From Candidula unifasciata (lineage: Eukaryota > Mollusca > Gastropoda > Stylommatophora > Geomitridae): a stretch of DNA of 64,000 nt. Both the position numbers and the translations under genes were made by a program. This document shows positions 44,341-59,300 of this stretch, piece after piece (within the stretch, counting starts at the first letter, position 1; each line of letters starts with the position of its first letter). The stretch covers positions 950,012 to 1,014,011 of the forward strand of contig CAJHNH020002669.1 in NCBI GenBank assembly GCA_905116865.2, given 5' to 3'. Under the pieces are notes generated by a model. It was not told the origin of the DNA and ran no database searches. It was given only the letters and a program-made list of their open reading frames with translations.

Positions 44341-47300
44341 TCACACTTTTGTCTCAACGTTCTGAGACATTAGTGCAGACTGCTGACTCTGGGACTGCTG
44401 ATTTTGAGACTGCTGATTCTGAGACTGCTGACTTGTCTGCTGGAGCTGCTGCTGCTGCTGTGCTTGAGCGAACTGAGACTGTTTAAACTGGTACTGCTGC
44501 TGCAAAGATGGATGCATCATCTGCTGCTGGATAACCGAAGACTGATATGGAACATTTGTGATGGCTAATGTCTGCTGCTGTTGCCGCTCCTTCTTGCGCC
44601 GCTCACACTCTCGGTTTAAGGCATTGCGGTAGCGTTCATAACTCATGACAATCCGCTCCAAGTCTTGCTTGTAGAGTCGAATCAACAAGGCAGCAAAGTT
44701 TTCTAACTGTGACAGTGTGAAGAGTTCCCACTGAAACATGAGAGACAATTATCTAATACTGCAGTCTGGAAATTATTTAATTCTAATTTATTTAAATTTA
44801 TTTAATTCTAATGTCAAATCAGTACTATTGTATGGGGCGGAAACATGGAGAACAACCAAGGCAATTACTAATAAATTACAGACATTCATTAACTGGTGCC
44901 TGCGCAGAATAGAGGGAGTTAAATGGTATGATAGAATAACTAATGTAGAACTTTGGGAGAGAACTAAACAGGCTCCAGTGGACCAAGAGGTGAGGAAAAG
45001 ACGCTGACGTTGGATAAGACACACACTGAGAAAACAGGAGAACAGCATAACTAGAACGTCTTTGCATTGGAACCCACAGGGGCATAGGAATTAATGAAGG
45101 CCAAAAAACACATGGGGAAGAGAGCTGGAGAATGAGGTTAGAAAGATGGGGAGGACATGGGGAGAGCTCAATGCAATGGCGAAGGATAGAACAACTAGGC
45201 GTGAGTTTGTTGAGGGCCTATGCTCCATTGGGGGATAGAAAGGCAGAAGAAGAAGAAGCAGTCTGAAAATTGCAACAGGACAAGAAGATTTTCTAACTGT
45301 GTTAGTGTAAAGAGCTTCTACATAAAACAAAATGTATCAACAGGACAAAAAGTTTTTTTTTTAACCGTGATAGTATGAACAACAGAAATCAAAGGTGGCA
45401 GAGTTCTAGAACCATGAATAACTCCCGAGTTCTAGAACCATGAATAACTCCCGAGTTCTAGAACCATGAAAAACTCCCGAGTTCTAGAACCATGAATAAC
45501 TCCCAGTGGAAACAACAGAAAGAATTAGGTATGTTTTATTCACGTTAATATGAGCTGCAACAAAGCAAACAAATGTTCTAACTGCTACAGCAGGAAGAGC
45601 TCACAGAAAACAACAGGGCAGCAAAGCTTTTCAACTATGTGAAGAGCAACCACAGACAACAACAGGGCAGCAAAGCTTTTCAACCATGTGAAGAGCAACC
45701 ACAGAAAACAACATGGCAGCAAAGCTTTTCAACTATGTGAAGAGCAACCACAGAAAACAACATGGCAGCAAAGCTTTTCAACCATGTGAAGAGCAACCAC
45801 AGAAAACAACATGGCAGCAAAGCTTTTCAACTATGTGAAGAGCAACCACAGAAAACAACATGGCAGCAAAGCTTTTTAACTATGTGAAGAGCAACCACAG
45901 AAAACAACATGGCAGCAAAGCTTTTCAACTATGTGAAGAGCAACCACAGAAAACAACATGGCAGCAAAGCTTTTCAACTATGTGAAGAGCAACCACAGAA
46001 AACAACATGGCAGCAAAGCTTTTCAACCATGTGAAGAGCAACCACAGAAAACAACATGGCAGCAAAGCTTTTCAACTATGTGAAGAGCAACCACAGAAAA
46101 CAACATGGCAGCAAAGCTTTTCAACTATGTGAAGAGCAACCACAGAAAACAACATGGCAGCAAAGCTTTTCAACTATGTGAAGAGCAACCACAGAAAACA
46201 ACATGGCAGCAAAGCTTTTCAACTATGTGAAGAGCAACCACAGAAAACAACATGGCAGCAAAGCTTTTCAACCATGTGAAGAGCAACCACAGAAAACAAC
46301 ATGGCAGCAAAGCTTTTCAACCATGTGAAGAGCAACCATAGACAACAACAAGAGACAAATCAACATCATGGCTGGAGACACAGACCTTTAGCCACGCATG
46401 TTTTCTCTGTGACTCAATCAGCAGCTCAGGAAGTCAGATGGGCTGAGTCAGAAGATAGTGGTTGGAGTCTCTGAGGTGCTCAGGCCTGAGACATATCAGT
46501 TCTATATTTATGTCAGGGTACCCAGGGGTGCAAGGAAATGAGCAAGCTGATAGGCTTGCAGGTATGGACGGGCCATGGACCAAGCTGATATTCTGAATAC
46601 TCTACGAGAAGTAAGACATTTGGGAGAACCAAGTGATGACTGAATATGAAGCCATAACCAGACTGTAAGAACAATATTTTAACAAGGATCTGGCCAGACA
46701 ATAGCACTATGCAGCAAGCCGAAGAAGAATGAAAAACTAACAAAGGACTGGTGTCGGCAGCCGCTACACACTGCAGCATTTACTGAGTATGGGAGCTGAG
46801 CACTTATGGGATGAATGGTTCGATGTTTAATAAAGATAATCTGTCAACTAATTAACTTCTCTTCTTTTTCTGCCTTCTATCCCCCAATGGAGCACAGGTC
46901 CTCAGCCAACTCATTCTATCAACTAACTACTACTTTTCTTCTTCTGCCCCCAATGGAGCACAGGTCCTCAGCCAACTCATTCTATCAACTAACTACTACT
47001 TTTCTTCTTCTGCCCCCAATGCAGCACAGGTCCTCAGCCAACTCATTCTATTAACTAACTTTTCTAAACATCCTAGAAGATTAAGACTCAAAGATTGCTA
47101 TCCTAAAGTACAAACCTTTACAGTTGAAGTATCAAAAGTCTGGAGTCTCAGCAATTCCTCTAGGGTCCAATTCCGGAGACTGCCGCCGCTGTTCCAGAAT
47201 TTCTCTAATAGATGTGTTTACAATACTTCTAATTTATGATACTGGTTGTTTTGTGCACCAGCGCAGGGTTTACAAGGTCAGGATAAGTGTATATTTACTA

Positions 47301-50300
47301 AAAATAGCATTTAATGGGATTTTCTTGTGAATGAAATGACTGTTTCAAAGTCGTGTTGACATCAAATTTTCCCATAACCTCAGTGATTAATTTACGGTGT
47401 TAAGGCATGAGCTCCCAACATTTATTTTAAGGCTCCAGATAATGAATCCCATGTAATCTTTCACTCTATTCGTGTTTATTGATTACACCATTTATACATC
47501 TGTAAACAAATTTTAAAAAATGTTTTTTTTAAATGTACACGGATATATAAAAAAAATTAAATTAGAAGTGACCTTGTAAAATATTTTTTGATGACTCAGT
47601 TTTTTTCATTCCTGTGACAAAATGATTAAAACTGATACAAGGTGAACAATATCATGTCCAGGTGAAACAAAGAAGAAGATAACTTACTTTCAGCTTGTGA
47701 TCATGCTCATGGGGGGCTTTGGAGAAAACAAGTAACCATTCTGGTATTTCTGAGGAAGAAAGGAGGTTTTTTTTAACATCTCCAGAGATCAGGTTCAACA
47801 TGACATTTACAAACTCTCTGAATTCAGTGAAATGACTGTCTTCTATATATATATTTTTTAACATCTCCAGAGATCAGGTTCAACATAACATTTACAAACT
47901 CTGAATTCAGTGAAATGACTGTCTTCCATATATATATATTTTAACATTTCCAGAGATCAGGTTCAACATAACATTTACAAACTCTCCGAATTCAGTGAAA
48001 TGACTGTCTTCTATATATATATTTTTTAACATCTCCAGAGATCAGGTTCAACATGACATTTACAAACTCTCTGAATTCAGTGAAATGACTGTCTTCTATA
48101 TATATATTTTTTAACATCTCCAGAGATCAGGTTCAACATAACATTTACAAACTCTCTGAATTCAGTGAAATGACTGTTTTCTAAATATACATTTTAACAT
48201 CTCCAGAGATCAGGTTCAACATGACATTTACAAACTATCTTAATTCAGTGAAATGACTGTTTTCTATATATATATTTTTTAACATCTCCAGAGATCAGGT
48301 TCAACATAACATTTACAAACTCTGAATTCAGTGAAATGACTGTCTTCCATATATATATTTTTTAACATTTCCAGAGATCAGGTTCAACATAACATTTACA
48401 AACTCTCTGAATTCAGTGAAATGACTGTCTTCTATATATATATTTTTTAACATCTCCAGAGATCAGGTTCAACATGACATTTACAAACTCTCTGAATTCA
48501 GTGAAATGACTGTCTTCTATATATATATTTTTTAACATCTCCAGAGATCAGGTTCAACATAACATTTACAAACTCTCTGAATTCAGTGAAATGACTGTTT
48601 TCTAAATATACATTTTAACATCTCCAGAGATCAGGTTCAACATGACATTTACAAACTATCTGAATTCAGTGAAATGACTGTTTTCTATATATATATTTTT
48701 TAACATCTCCCGAGATCAGGTTCAACATAACATTTACAAACTCTGAATTCAGTGAAATGACTGTCTTCCATATATATATTTTTTAACATTTCCAGAGATC
48801 AGGTTCAACATAACATTTACAAACTCTCTGAATTCAGTGAAATGACTGTTTTCTATATATATATTTTTTAACATTTCCAGAGATCAGGTTCAACATGACA
48901 TTTACAAACTCTCTGAATTCAGTGAAATGACTGTTTTCTATACATATATTTTTTAACATCTGCAGAGATCAGGTTCAACATAACATTTACAAACTCTCTG
49001 AATTCAGTGAAATGACTGTTTTCTATATATATATTTTTTAACATCTCCAGAGATAAGGTTCAACATGACATTTACAAACTCTCTGAATTCAGTGAAATGA
49101 CTGTTTTCTATATATATATATTTTAACATCTCCAGAGATCAGGTTCAACACAACATTTAGAAACTCTCTGAATTCAGTGAAATGACTTGTTTTCTATATA
49201 TATATTTTTTAACATCTCCAGAGATCAGGTTCAACATAACATTTACAAACTCTCTGAATTCAGTGAAATGACTGTCTTCTATATATATATTTTTTAACAT
49301 CTCCAGAGATCAAGTTCAACATAACATTTACAAATTCTCTGAATTCAGTGAAATGACTGTCTTCTATATATATATTTTTTAACATCTCCAGAGATCAAGT
49401 TCAACATAACATTTACAAATTCTCTGAATTCAGTGAAATGACTGTCTTCTATATATATATTTTTTAACATCTCCAGAGATCAAGTTCAACATAACATTTA
49501 CAAACTCTCTGAATTCAGTGAAATGACTGTCTTCTATATATACTTTTTAACATCTGACGTAAGATCATAAGAAATGTTTCAATTTCTGAAATGTATTTTC
49601 TGCTTGGTCTAAATTATGATGGCTCTGAATATTTGAATACTTTGTTGTTATCTTAAAAACTGCAAGAAATGAAAAACAAATATGCAAGACATATCAGTAG
49701 ATTATAAAGCATGATGAGCATATGACTACAATACCTGTATACTGTACCTTTAAACTACATAACATTTCCTACCAATTTTAGGTGGGGTTTCCCTGATCTG
49801 GTTGACCAGATTTTAACTATTCCAAAATCTTTTAACTCTTTGAGTCCCAAGGAACACATCATACGTTCATAGGTTACTGCCTAGAAGCCCAGTGAACGGA
49901 TGATGCGCCAATTTTACGTCTTTTTTGACTACCCCTTGGGCCTGTGATGCTAAACCCACTGGGACTCAAAGAGTTAAAGACTTAAATGAATTTTATAAAC
50001 ATAAACTATGACTTCGAAAGTAAGAGTGAGAAGAAAGGGAAAAGACACACCTGTACATAAAACCTTACCTGTATTTAAATACGGGTTGGCTGGGACCAGC
50101 TGATTGTTCTGTCTGTACTCCAGGTGAGGGGGGAGTCTGTCAGGGACGGTGAGCACCCCGTAACCTAGGACAACATCAGGTACGGGACTACAGGGGTGGT
50201 GGTATTGTGCTGTGCGAGTTATGTGGCTGGAGTGATAGAAAGATAAATAATACATTGCTTTTAATCTGCATAAAAGTCTGGTCTGATTACTATCAGTTTC

Positions 50301-53300
50301 AAATTCTGGCAAATACTTCAGTGCAGACATTCTTTCATCCATTCGAAACTTCACGCTCATGTTTCTATTTGTCCTGAAAAGAGTACTGGTTGCACAGTGT
50401 GTTTATGCTAGCTTTCATGTTATGTTTGGATGCCTTAATAACGGTGTCAGTTGGTATATAAGTGCACTGGCCTGTTGGCATCTTGTTTCTATTTCCTGAC
50501 CTATTCTTCAGCTCTCCAAAAACATACGTCCTAGATATTTAAATTCTTTAACTTGTTTCAGACAGTACCATTCAACCTGATATGTAGTAGACTAGGTTTT
50601 TCACTGGCCAGCATGACTTCAATTGTAGTAGTATTTATTTTCATGTTAAATCTTCAGCATGTTGAACAGCCTGTTTAAATGGTCTTGTAGTCTACTCCCC
50701 TCACTGTAGAACAGGCACTAATCGTCTGCAAACAGTAGCTCTTTTATTGTGTGTGGATCTAATTTCTTCCCTGGAAGGTACAGTTCCTCAATTTCTGGCT
50801 TGACTGCTTTAAAACGGGCTTCTTTGGATATTCTATCTATGTATATATTAAATAAGAGAAGAGAGAGCATGCATCCCTGTCTTACCCCTGTATTGACTGT
50901 AAACATATCAGACGTGCCTTCTTGTGTTCTCACTGTGATTAGGGAAGTGTGGTATATGGCAATGATTTTCTCTAGCAACTGTCCTTGAATCCCATAATCC
51001 TAAAGAATGGCCCATAGTTTGTGTCTATCTACTCTATCAAAAACGTTTTCTTGATCAACAAACACAATGTTCAGTTCATCTTCGTATTCAATGGTTGTCT
51101 TGCACACTTGTCTTAGTGTTAATAATGCATCTGTGCAACCTTTTCCTTTCCTGAAACCTAATTGTGATGTACTCAGGTGCTGTTCCGCTATAGGTCTAAC
51201 ACTCTGTTCTAATATTTTAGCATACATTTTTCCTATGTGGCTTAAGAATGATATACCTCGGTACAATGAACCGTTTCTTGTATTACCTTTTATTTTTTTT
51301 CTTACCTGGTATTATCAATGCCTGCTGCCAGTCAGGTGGAACTTTTCTTTCTTCCCATGCTGGATTGAATATTCTTGTTAGCCATTTGATACCAGTTTGA
51401 CCACAAGCTTGAATAGCTTCTGTAGTTATTCCATCTAAACCAAGTTCTTTGCTTTTAGGGCTCTTCTGTATAACAGCTTTTACTTCTGATGTTAAAAAAT
51501 TTGGTTAATGCTGGAGGCATAAAACTGATGTTATCTACCTCGTCTTCAGGAGTCGCTTTGTAAAATATTCTGTCCATCCTGCTAGCCTTTGATGTGGATT
51601 AAATACATGACTGCCTCTCTTGTTGTTTATAATTTTGGATGGATTATAGCACTTATCTCTTGTTCTCATATTTTCAACTTGTTTGTAAAATTCTCTAGGG
51701 TAACTTTTACTAAGTGTGGCCATCTGCTCTCCGAACGTTTTGATCTTTCATTTTGCATCTCTTCTTATCAATCTATTTGTAACATAATCTTGTTCACATT
51801 TTGATTGAACTCATTTTGTTTTGGTATGCTTCCTTCTTTTTTTAGAAATGATACCTTTGACATCGTTATTCCACCATGCCATTCTTAATCGTTTGTCTAG
51901 TCCTACTTTTTTGGTTCTACATTTGTTTTTAAGAGTGTTGAGTAAAGCAGATTTAAAGGTTGCCCATTCATTCTGTACATCTGAGTACTCGGCAGGAAGG
52001 TTATTAAACAGCTTTTTGATGTCTTCTTTAAATTGACTTTTGACTGTGTTATTACGGACATGTAACCAGATTGTGACCGGTACCATCAGTACTGGAACTC
52101 TGCGCGGGCTGCTGAAGATGAGGACGGTGTACACATGGGAATGCCCCGAGTGCTGTGATGTCATTTCTAGACTCAACTCAATTCAACTTGACAGTGTTGT
52201 CATGTAACTTCCTCATATTGATGACTTCTGTTTTTTACTTCTTGCATCTTTTCTTCTTGTGGTCTTATTTTTTAAAATTACTATTACTGGAACAATATCA
52301 AAGTCCAAGACAAACAACAAGTCATTTACGTCAGATTTTTCAGACAGGGAATGCTAAGAAGAAGAATATCTGGATCATGCAGAACATCTAAAAGAATTAT
52401 CAATAAACTACAAACATTAATTAGCTAGTACCTGCACAGAATGGAGGGAATGAAATGCTACGGCTGAATCACTAACGTTGAGCTTTGGAGAGAAATAGAC
52501 CAACTTTACTGAAACATGAGGGAAGAAAAGATGCTGTTGTTGGATAGGACAAACTGTGAGAAAACATGAGAACAATATAACTAGACTGCCAATGGAACAA
52601 TCAGGGGCATAGAAATAAGGCAGATCAAACTGGAAAAAAACAAAACACATATGGAGAAGTAAACTAGAGAGTAAAAAAAAAAGGGGAGGGGGAGGGAAGG
52701 AAATGTGGTGAGCAGCACACTACAGCAAAGGAAAGGGTGAACTGGTGTGACCTGGTTGGGGGTCTATGCTCCACTGGAGATTCAAGAGCAGAAGAGGAAT
52801 AAACGGTAGAAGAGGAAGAAGGAACTCACTTGTAGTAATAAACCCCCCTTTCTTTTGATTCAATTCTCTCCCAGTCCGTAGGCAATGACTCTTTCTCTAA
52901 AGGATGGCTCCAGTGTGTGGCCTGAGTGTTGTGGTCAATGTAATACTTGCGGCCTCTGACTGTCCAGTCGATGGACCACCCAGGGGGTAGGGGCAACTCT
53001 TCTTGTGACAGGTAGCTACCCACACCTGCACAGAGTTATATATATATAAAATAACAACCACCATAACAAGTCTAGTGTGTTATGTCTCAAAGGATTAAAG
53101 GCCACAAAGTTTAGCCTTATCCTGGCTAGTAGGAAAGGAGAAATTAACATAAGAAGACACATACAAATCATTACAGAAAAAGCACAGCTGAGTATATCAT
53201 CATCATCATCACCATGTGCCCTGCCAACTGGCGTAGGCGCTCATGCGTCTCCACAGATCACGATCCCTGGTTGCCTGGAACATCTCGCTTGATGATATCC

Positions 53301-56300
53301 CTCCATGGCATCGTTTCAGCCCCTCCAGCATCATCTCTCTTGGTCTGCCTCTACCCTTTTTTCCACTGATCTTTCCAGTTGTCACAATGTTCTAAAATGT
53401 CTCTCTTCTCATTATGTGGCCAAGGAACAGTGTTTGTCTTTTTCTTATTGTTGTATGTAGAAATCATTAGCCTCTTTCAAGAGTTACTCTGGCCGTCCAA
53501 GGTATTCGTAACATTCGTCTTAGAAACCACATCTCTGTTGCTTCAAAATTCTTCTTAATTTGTTCAGTGACATTCCAAGATTTGCTGCCATACAGCATAA
53601 CAGGTTCTAATACTGGAGAAGGAAGAGAGAAATAAACATTACAAGAATTTTAAAACAAGCAGAATTTATTCAGTTTTTGTGTGCTTCATTATATCTTGAC
53701 GCAACTCTAATAAGGCATTAGATGAACACAGCAAAATATGCCAGGTAATAAAACAGTGAAATGTACAGTTTGTATCTGCATTATTTGAGTGAAAAGATAC
53801 AAACAAACCATTACAATTAAATTACACCAGAGTGGGAAGGCAGAAATAATCAGAACAACAGAAATAAATAATGAAATACCCTTGCCAGGCTGGCAGATAA
53901 CAAATAAACATGAAGAGACAAACACAAAACTGGAGGTAAACTTGTACACTTGACTGCAGCATCACTTACAGGAAGTTGGGGGCCTCGATGCCCAGTGGTC
54001 CAGCCATCTGCCTTGTACCCTGAAGGGTTTGTTACAGGGAGGTGGCATTCAGTTTATGAGCGCAGTTTGTATAAAGATCCCTGGAGATCATCGCTGGAGC
54101 TACAGTATTCATGCTTCGTGCGACACTGTTGGCAGGTGGCTATCTGTTCTGCAGGGAGTCTGGGGTAAACCCCAGTGCAATTAAGTTGATTCTCTTGAAT
54201 GTAAGCTCCAAGTAAATCCCAAAAAGCATTAGCTGCTGTGTGGATTAATTAGGCAATATTATGTTCCACGGCTGAAAGGCAATAACAAAAACAAACCATG
54301 AAAAGATAAACATAAACCATGACTTGCCAGATGAAGTGACAGGAGAAGTTTGGGTCTTCAGCTCGACAAGGTCGCTGGCAACCATCCCAAACATGCCTTT
54401 GCCGAGCAGGTTGCCGCCTGGGTTCTGCTGTGCGTAGTGGCTCCGAATCTCCTGGTGGTATTGGGCTATCTGGTAGTTCTCTTCCAACTGCTGGAGGTTG
54501 TAGTAGTCGTTGTTGCTGCTGATGCCACCAACATTGTTGCTTGCATTGCTGCCGCTGCTACTGTTGCTGGTGGCTCCTGTGTACTTGTAATATGGTTGGG
54601 ATTCAGGATTGTCATCTAAGGGATACAAGAATTAAGTCTTTATGTTCAAAAAGTACAATACGTCATGATCTTGAAACCCAGGCTTTAGAAACTCAAGTGG
54701 ATCAGTTAGTTACGAAGGTTTGGATGTGTATGCAGAATGGGAGAAAATCAGCCACCATGGCAGGTACGGAAGCCAAGAACCAGGAAACCAGACCACCAGG
54801 ATAACCCATGGAAACATTTAACAGTCTTTGACTGACAGATGACTGAACCAAAAAGAAAACAGCTGATAGCGAAGTCTGGCGATCTCTTTTGCAAACCTCT
54901 ATACATAAGGGTAGAAGAGGATAAACTATGTAAGTAAGTAGTAAGATTAAAAGATTAACAAACAGAGACGCAAGTGCATCCACCATTCTGCTCTACTGAC
55001 CTCACCCCCTTCATACATTGTTTCATTCAATTGTCTTTCAACAAGTAATATTCAATAACACTGACAAACACTAAATATTAGGTACAAATGCGCGAATTTG
55101 CTCAAATTATCCCTAAATTTCTAAATTATACTAATTCAGAATAATAAAACATCAAATCTAATAATTATTGGAGGTATATTAAATATACTATTATCTTTTA
55201 AGAGGGCATGTAGTCTTGTAAGATAATAATCAAATAATTACTGATTGTATGTAGAAGAGTTAATGCAAATTTTTTTTTTTAGTTAGAAGGGAGATGTTCA
55301 ATTTGAGAGCACTGGGTTTTATCTGACACGGCTGTTCACCCACCAAGAGTGTCACACAAAGCAACAAGCTCCAGTGCTGACCCCCAGGGATCTATGAAAC
55401 CCCTGTACTGGACAACCTAAACCCTTAGTCCAAACTAAACCCATAATCTTCACAGTACAATCAATCAATCAACATTTCCATTGCTCTCTCCATAAGGTCT
55501 TGTGGTCACATCTCTGTATATTGACAGCAGTCCTGCACCAAAATCAAAACAAAAGCAACAACTGTAAAGTCCTGTTTTTATTTACTCTGTTATTTACAAT
55601 ATCTTATAATTTTCAGCTGGTGCAATATCTATAAGGTTTTTTATTTACTCTGTTATTTACAATATCTTTTAATTTTCAGCTGGTGCAATATCTATAAGGT
55701 TTCTTATTTACTCTGTTATTTACAATATCTTTTAATTTTCAGCTGGTGCAATATATATAAGGTTTTTTATTGCGGAGTAGTTTAATTGTTAATTTGTGCT
55801 CTGAAGATTGGAGCTTTTAAACTGAAATGCTGCAGACAACTTCTTAGAAGACCACGGACCAAGAAGAATAAAAGCACTGACTTTCTTCACGACCTGAACA
55901 TCCAGTAGAACTGGCATCCTACACAACCTGAACATCCAGTAGAACTGACATCCTACACCACCTGAACATCCAGTAGAACTGACATCCTACACCACCCGAA
56001 CATCCAGTAGAACTGACATCCTACACCACCTGAACATCCAGTAGAACTGACATCCTACACAACCTGAACATCCAATAGAACTGATATCCTACACCACCTG
56101 AACATCCAGTAGAACTGACATCCTACATGACCTGAACATCCAGTAGAACTGGCATCCTACACCACCTGAACATCCAGTAGAACTGGCATCCTCTCCTTAA
56201 AGCTAAGGTATCTTGGACATGTCATCCGTCAAGGCGGTCTGGAAATCTTCTTCAGCAATCTCTGGTCTTAACTATCATTATTAGGCCATAAACTGTGGTG

Positions 56301-59300
56301 TCTTCTCAAGGTATGTGAGGTTCCCCCAATGATTAGTTTTCAGGTCTACTGGGTGTGGCCACATGTTGCTCCTCAGCTACACCAAAAGAGGACAGTCTTG
56401 CAGGCCATGTTTGTTCACAGCAACGACACCAACAGAGAGCTGTTTGGCTCATACCTAAGTTATATGAGTGATTGTTGAGTCTGCAGTGTCCAGTACGTAA
56501 GTGAAAAACTGTGACTGGGGCTTTTCTGTTCAGTTGTTTGAGGAAATCATTTTCATGGTTATAACCAATGTTTGTTTTTCAGTACGGCATGGGTTTGGGT
56601 CCCGATGGAGTTGGACTTTTGAAGAAAAAAAAAAGACTTGGTTCTCAGGTTGACCCAGCCTTGAGTGGGTACCAGGTGCAGCCCTGGGAAGTAAAGGCAG
56701 CCGGCGTGATGTTGACCACATCACCTACCAAGTGCCGACTGGTCTATAAAATATAGGTCTAGCCCTATATGCTTGAAGGCGAGGAATGGGGTCCTTTACC
56801 TTTACTTTACTTTGTTTCTAATTTTCTCGTAATGAGGGTTCTCACTTGTGGGAAAGTGGCTGGTGGATTTGTGGTGTGGATCTGGAGATAACAGTGAGGA
56901 AGGGTGTCTGGAAAATGAGACAGAGGTCAACCTCCGTGAATGTGGAAACAGGACACTGAAAATGACTGGTTATGAAAGCACACAGGGCTGGAGAATTGGC
57001 TAGAGACAGAGATTTTTAGGTCTGCCGTGAAGAGAGCGAAGTGTGCCACTCTACCAGTACAAATTAGTGACATGCATCAGGTGCTTCTCATATACTTCTT
57101 CTGATCATAGTCCATGCTGTGTGGCGCTGGTAGTCATGTCTGTCCACAACCCTCTGTCTCGTGTATTTTTAATCAACTCTGACAAAGACGACCCTCCATA
57201 GTCCATGCTGTGTGGCGCTGGTAGTCATGTCAATCCACAACCCTCTGTCTCGTGTATTTTTAATCAACTCTGAAAAAGACGATCCTCTATAGTCCATGCC
57301 GTGTGGCGTTGGTAGTCATGTCTGTCCTCAACCTTCTGTCTCGTGTACTTTCAATCAATGCTTACCTAGATGATCTCCCATGTTATGATGTCAAAATCTA
57401 GCATCCTTTCTCTCCGTGTGTGTGTCTCTTTCTCTCTCTTCCCCGCCAACTTTCCCACTGTCATGATGTACTCCAGTTTCCTCCTTCTACTGACATGACC
57501 CAAGAATGTAGATTGTCTCCTTCTGGTGTGCTTCTTCTAACATATTAGCTGACAACACTAACAGTAGAACATCAAAGAATCAAATGGTTTGGTTATCTGG
57601 TAAGATTGGAACAAACTGTTCAACTGAGACATAATCTGTGGTGCATGACTAGGAAGTGCAGCAAAATTCTTGCATAAGGTGCCGCAAAACCAGCATAGAC
57701 AAGGAAGTGCAGCAGGATTCTTGGATAAGGTTCTGTAAAACCAGCATAGACAAGGCTGGTGCTGTAGGTGAGGTACAGAGTATCTCCACTGGACTTCCAT
57801 CATCTGTGACTGAAATCACTGCACCACAAGCTTCCTGTGAGGGAGTTAAACAACAATAACAATGAAATGATGCTACTTGTGAGGGAGTTAAACAACAACA
57901 ATGGAATGAAGCTACCTGTGAGGGAGTTAAACAACAACAATGGAATCAAGCTACTTGTGAGGGAGTTAAACAATAACAATGGAACCAAGCTACTCGTGAG
58001 GGAGTTAAACAACAACAATGAAATCAAGCTACTTGTAAAGGAGTTAAACAACAACAATGAAATCAAGCTACTTGTAAAGGAGTTAAACAACAACAATGAA
58101 ATCAAGCTACTTGTAAAGGAGTTAAACAACAACAATGGAATCAAGCTACTTGTGAGGGAGTTAAACAACAACAATGGAATCAAGCTACTTGTGAAGGAGT
58201 TAAACAACAACAATGGAATCAAGCTACTTGTGAAGGAGTTAAACAACAACAATGGAATCAAGCTACTTGTGAAGGAGTTAAACAACAACAATGGAATCAA
58301 GCTACTTGTGAAGGAGTTAAACAACAACAATGGAATCAAGCTACTTGTGAAGGAGTTAAACAACAACAATGGAATCAAGCTACTTGTGAAGGAGTTAAAC
58401 AACAACAATGGAATCAAGCTACTCATGAAGGAGTTAAACAACAACAATGGAATCAAGCTACTTGTGAGGGAGACTCTCACCCTCTCTGATAATACTAAGT
58501 GCAGTGTGTGGAATACGTGCATCGTCCTGGCCAGCTCCTGATTGGGGGTACCACATCTGTTTATGCTGGGAATCTGCAACACTGCTGTTATAGCCTGAAT
58601 ATGACACATTCATCACCGGACGGGAGACCCCAGTCGAAATACCGCTCACTGGCTGCGAGTAAGCCACACCATATGTTCGTGTGACAGCAGAGGTCACATC
58701 TGTCCGTGACACTGGGATAGAAGTCACTCTCATATTCTGAAAGCCCAGAGTCAAGTTACTCATAGACGAAGGCACCAACTGTGCTTGTGCAGACTGTTGT
58801 TGGTAAGTTTGGTGCTGTGACTGCTGTTGGTGTGCACCTTGTGGGGACTGCTGACCGCCTCCGGATGCAGCCACCGTCTGATGTTGGTAGTTGGAGTATT
58901 TCACCTGCTGCTGCTGATGCTGCACTGGCTGGTTTCCCACATAATATCTGTCAATGTCATGGAAAGTTGAAGGGCTGGGTTCAGCATATGGTGATGTCGG
59001 CACAGAAGATCTGGATGCTGAGACAGACTGTGCAGCTATGTGACCTGCTGGGCTTGGGGACGTCTGTGTTTGAGGAATGTAGGAGGCTGGCAGCTTGGTG
59101 TTACGACCCATCCTTTGAAAGGAGGTTCCTTGCCTCACAGGAGTGTGGTAGTCTGCAAGTAAAGTGATGGTAATGAGATATGATACCTGATAAACAAAGT
59201 AATTGTAATATATAGCAGTCTGCGAAAGTGATGGTAATAATATGTGGTAGTTTGCTCTAATTAGTGACAATAAGATATGGTTGTCTGCCCAAAGTGATGG

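Noticed and set aside
58509..58514. Alternative donor (gtattc) for Salvador coding exon 2
   Set aside because: It would also keep phase, but gtgaga at 58480 is the much better donor; kept only as a possible alternative.
57800..58609. 269-codon Leu/Phe-rich frame resembling a membrane protein
   Set aside because: 39-bp minisatellite; overlaps the end of a real Salvador exon in a different frame.
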